Source: DATBAX01 sp963723765 (GTDB lineage Bacteria; Acidobacteriota; Terriglobia; Terriglobales; Acidobacteriaceae). From it: a stretch of 64,000 nt of DNA. The stretch is taken from the NCBI GenBank assembly GCA_963723765.1, contig CAVRSD010000001.1:124001-188000 (forward strand), in the 5' to 3' direction. The notes under the pieces were generated by a model. That model was not told the origin of the DNA and ran no database searches. It saw nothing but the letters and a program-made list of their open reading frames with translations. Within the stretch, counting starts at the first letter, position 1. Each line of letters begins with the position of its first letter. The position numbers and the translations under genes are program-made. Positions 61,880 to 64,000 of this stretch are shown piece after piece.

Positions 61880-64000
61880 TTAGCTCTGGCTGGGCGGATC
61901 GTCGCTATGCATTTCATCCAACAACTTAGCCAATGCCGCGGCCCTTTGATCGCTGGTCAATTCTCGCCGCAACTCCTGAAGTGCCAGCGCGACTACATGG
62001 TAGTGATGGGCCCCGGCGTATTTAGGATCGGCAGTCACGTCGAGCCACAACTTATGCATGAGTTCCACATCTTGAGGACGCATGCGCGGAGCGTGTGGCC
62101 CCAAAGCAAATTCACGGACGCCGCCATCCGGCAGATGAACTTCAATGGTGAGCCGCGGGCGTGGCTCAGGCAGGCGCTCCCAGGCGTCGCCGGTGAGTTT
62201 GGCCTGTTCGTCTGGAGTGAGTTTATTGGACAATCCGCAGACAATCCGGCTTGAACCCATGCGCTGCGCCGTCATGATGATGGCTTCGAACACATCGGCT
62301 GCAGGGACCACCAGCAGAGAAACCGGCCGTCCTTCTTTTTCCGCCAAAGCGACGGCCGCGGTGAAGAGCTCCTGCTCGTAGTGGTCGAAAATTTCATTGG
62401 CTTCGTACACAGTCCGTCCGCTAAAGGAATGCTCGCGCTGGTAGAGGCGCGCCGTCATGACCACCACATCCTGCCGGGAAGTGTCGGTGCGTCTCAGGAC
62501 CTCACGCAGGTAATAAAGATTCTTCGGATCGCGCACGGCCACCAGAATATTGCCGGGACGAACGCCCAGGGCATTGCTGTCCATATCCTGGTTTCCGTAA
62601 ACCCGGAACTGGGCCAGGCCTTCTGGCTTGCCGACGCGGGCTTTCGTCACCCGATGTTCCGAGTAGGTGAAAATTCCAAAGAAAATAGCGCTGAAGGTAA
62701 CGCCGGCGATGGTGGCTTCGGATTTCGTGAACAGGTTTACCAGTGCCGTCGTGAAGAGGACGACGGACACCACAATCAGGCCCAGCGGTACTTCTTTCCC
62801 GAAGATTTTGGGGTTGCCAGGCACACGCCACTCCCGGTTTCCGGGATCCTTGTAGCGCAGCACGACCACTGCCAGCGACATGAAGGCAAAACTCCAGATC
62901 ACCCCGAAGGCGTATAGTCCCGCCAAAATGAATACGTTGCCGTGGGTGAGAAGGATGGTTAGCAGTTGTAGGACAACAATCAGATTGACGACGCGATAAC
63001 TGGTGCCAAAGCGGGGATGAGGCTTCTGAAAGGCAGGGGTCAGGACACCGTCTTCCGCCATACGGTTCAGTACGCCATTGGCGCCTACGATAGAAGTATT
63101 TTGCGCTCCTGCCAGGATGAGCACGCCCACCAGCACCACAAAGGCGCGAAATGCCAGGCGGGCCCAGGTGGGGCCGGCGAGGAACATGGCAATTCCACCG
63201 ATGAGGTTGCCGAAGTATTCCGGCCTGACTTTGTCGGGAATAATCATGACCGCGAAGAACGAGACCAGCGAGGTGAAAAGCAGGCTGTAGACGAAAATGA
63301 CCAGCCCGGTTTTCTCCAGGTTTTTCAGCTTGGGATGTTCGATCTCGCGGTTGACCTGGGCCAGTGTTTCCTCGCCGCTCATGGCCAGAACGGAGTGTCC
63401 GAAGCCCACGAAAACAATGATCCAGGTGAGGTGGCTAAGCCATGTTCCATGTAACCAGCCCAGCGATTCTTTGGTCAAAGGAACCACGCCTGGGTGCAAC
63501 GGGTTGGGCGGCAAGACGATGGGTGCACGCAGGATGGTGATAGCGCACCAAATGATCAGAATTACCACCATCACGGTGGTAACAATCATGATCTGCAAAG
63601 CTTTTCCGCTGGATTCGTGAATGCCCTGGGTGTTCTTCCACCAAAAATAAATCACGATCAGAACAGCGAAGCTTGCCGCGAAGGTATTCTCGGGAAAGCT
63701 GGGGAAAGGATGGCCGCTGTAACGCGCCATATCCTGCAGAAAACTGGACAAATATTGTCCAGCCGAGACGGCGCTGATCGGCCCCGTCAGCACATAGTCA
63801 AAAAGCAACGCCGAGACGGAAATCTTGGCGAGGGTGCCGCCCATGGCCTCTTTGACCACGCGGTAGACTCCGCCTCGCACAAACATGCTGCTGGACTCGA
63901 TATACAGCGCCCGAACCGCATAACTGAAGAGCATAACCCCGAGAATGAACCAGGGAGCGCTCTTGCCAATGACCTTTTCCGCGTCCCCGCCAGCGTAATA
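61880..64000 (-). CDS. APC-superfamily permease with C-terminal cytoplasmic domain, 5' end outside window
   Basis: The frame is open past the right edge (22 more codons beyond the internal ATG 63934). About 700 residues are visible: helices of an APC carrier (ALLFDYVLTGPISAVSAGQY, VFVGFGHSVLAMSGEETLAQ, AGAQNTSIVGANGVLNRMAE), then a soluble region of about 230 residues (NILVAVRDPKNLYYLREVLR, VSLLVVPAADVFEAIIMTAQ) that resembles universal-stress/nucleotide-binding folds. This carrier-plus-USP-like layout is like the KimA potassium importer, but amino acids are also possible substrates. The C-terminus is complete. Confidence 0.75.
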   Translation of the reverse strand, partial: YYAGGDAEKVIGKSAPWFILGVMLFSYAVRALYIESSSMFVRGGVYRVVKEAMGGTLAKISVSALLFDYVLTGPISAVSAGQYLSSFLQDMARYSGHPFPSFPENTFAASFAVLIVIYFWWKNTQGIHESSGKALQIMIVTTVMVVILIIWCAITILRAPIVLPPNPLHPGVVPLTKESLGWLHGTWLSHLTWIIVFVGFGHSVLAMSGEETLAQVNREIEHPKLKNLEKTGLVIFVYSLLFTSLVSFFAVMIIPDKVRPEYFGNLIGGIAMFLAGPTWARLAFRAFVVLVGVLILAGAQNTSIVGANGVLNRMAEDGVLTPAFQKPHPRFGTSYRVVNLIVVLQLLTILLTHGNVFILAGLYAFGVIWSFAFMSLAVVVLRYKDPGNREWRVPGNPKIFGKEVPLGLIVVSVVLFTTALVNLFTKSEATIAGVTFSAIFFGIFTYSEHRVTKARVGKPEGLAQFRVYGNQDMDSNALGVRPGNILVAVRDPKNLYYLREVLRRTDTSRQDVVVMTARLYQREHSFSGRTVYEANEIFDHYEQELFTAAVALAEKEGRPVSLLVVPAADVFEAIIMTAQRMGSSRIVCGLSNKLTPDEQAKLTGDAWERLPEPRPRLTIEVHLPDGGVREFALGPHAPRMRPQDVELMHKLWLDVTADPKYAGAHHYHVVALALQELRRELTSDQRAAALAKLLDEMHSDDPPSQS

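Overview
The window is chromosomal DNA from a Gram-negative bacterium, most probably an Acidobacteriota of the Terriglobia type. Grounds: LPS-core genes at the left edge (lpxK, separate rfaE1 and rfaE2, a heptosyltransferase), two permeases of the acidobacterial duplicated orphan permease (ADOP) type, a serine/threonine kinase fused to a TPR sensor, a TonB_C protein, a BamD with a long tail, and spacers full of short palindromic repeats. No rRNA, tRNA, CRISPR array, IS element or prophage was recognised.

Layout. 1-3.5 kb: LPS inner-core operon (+). 3.5-6.4 kb: secreted TPR protein, STAS/pseudo-receiver protein, DUF2007 protein. 6.4-22.3 kb: long minus-strand housekeeping run valS, nadC, [two GH44 lipoproteins], birA, coaX, conserved hypothetical, rlmD, comEC; the GH44 pair looks inserted between nadC and birA. 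22.6-33.4 kb: secreted amidohydrolase, broken TonB_C gene, response regulator with a long low-complexity tail, bamD, rpe, Ser/Thr kinase, cation/proton antiporter. 33.6-45 kb: DMT transporter, peptide-ABC ATPase broken at a hairpin repeat, two ADOP permeases, DinB-like protein, radical SAM enzyme, small secreted protein, adenosine deaminase. 45.4-64 kb: carboxylesterase, amino-acid permease, 53-residue Lys-rich protein, pcrA, DUF971, rpmB, FKBP, RidA, DUF4331, hypotheticals, rel, SDR epimerase, gltX, and an APC permease cut by the window edge.

Two things stand out. (1) The spacers carry at least four dispersed repeat types. The most interesting is a hairpin superfamily with a shared head (GGGTGsCCC) and often a shared tip, but stem arms that differ between copies and still pair. 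One copy sits at the break in an ABC-transporter ATPase gene. (2) An unusual number of genes, including universal essential ones (valS, gltX, pcrA), are interrupted by single-base shifts, almost all a net gain of one base and some in A-runs. Uncorrected sequencing or assembly indels are the simplest explanation, so 'broken' essential genes here should not be read as true pseudogenes without checking reads.

All identifications come from reading translated sequence and known family motifs; no database search was run.
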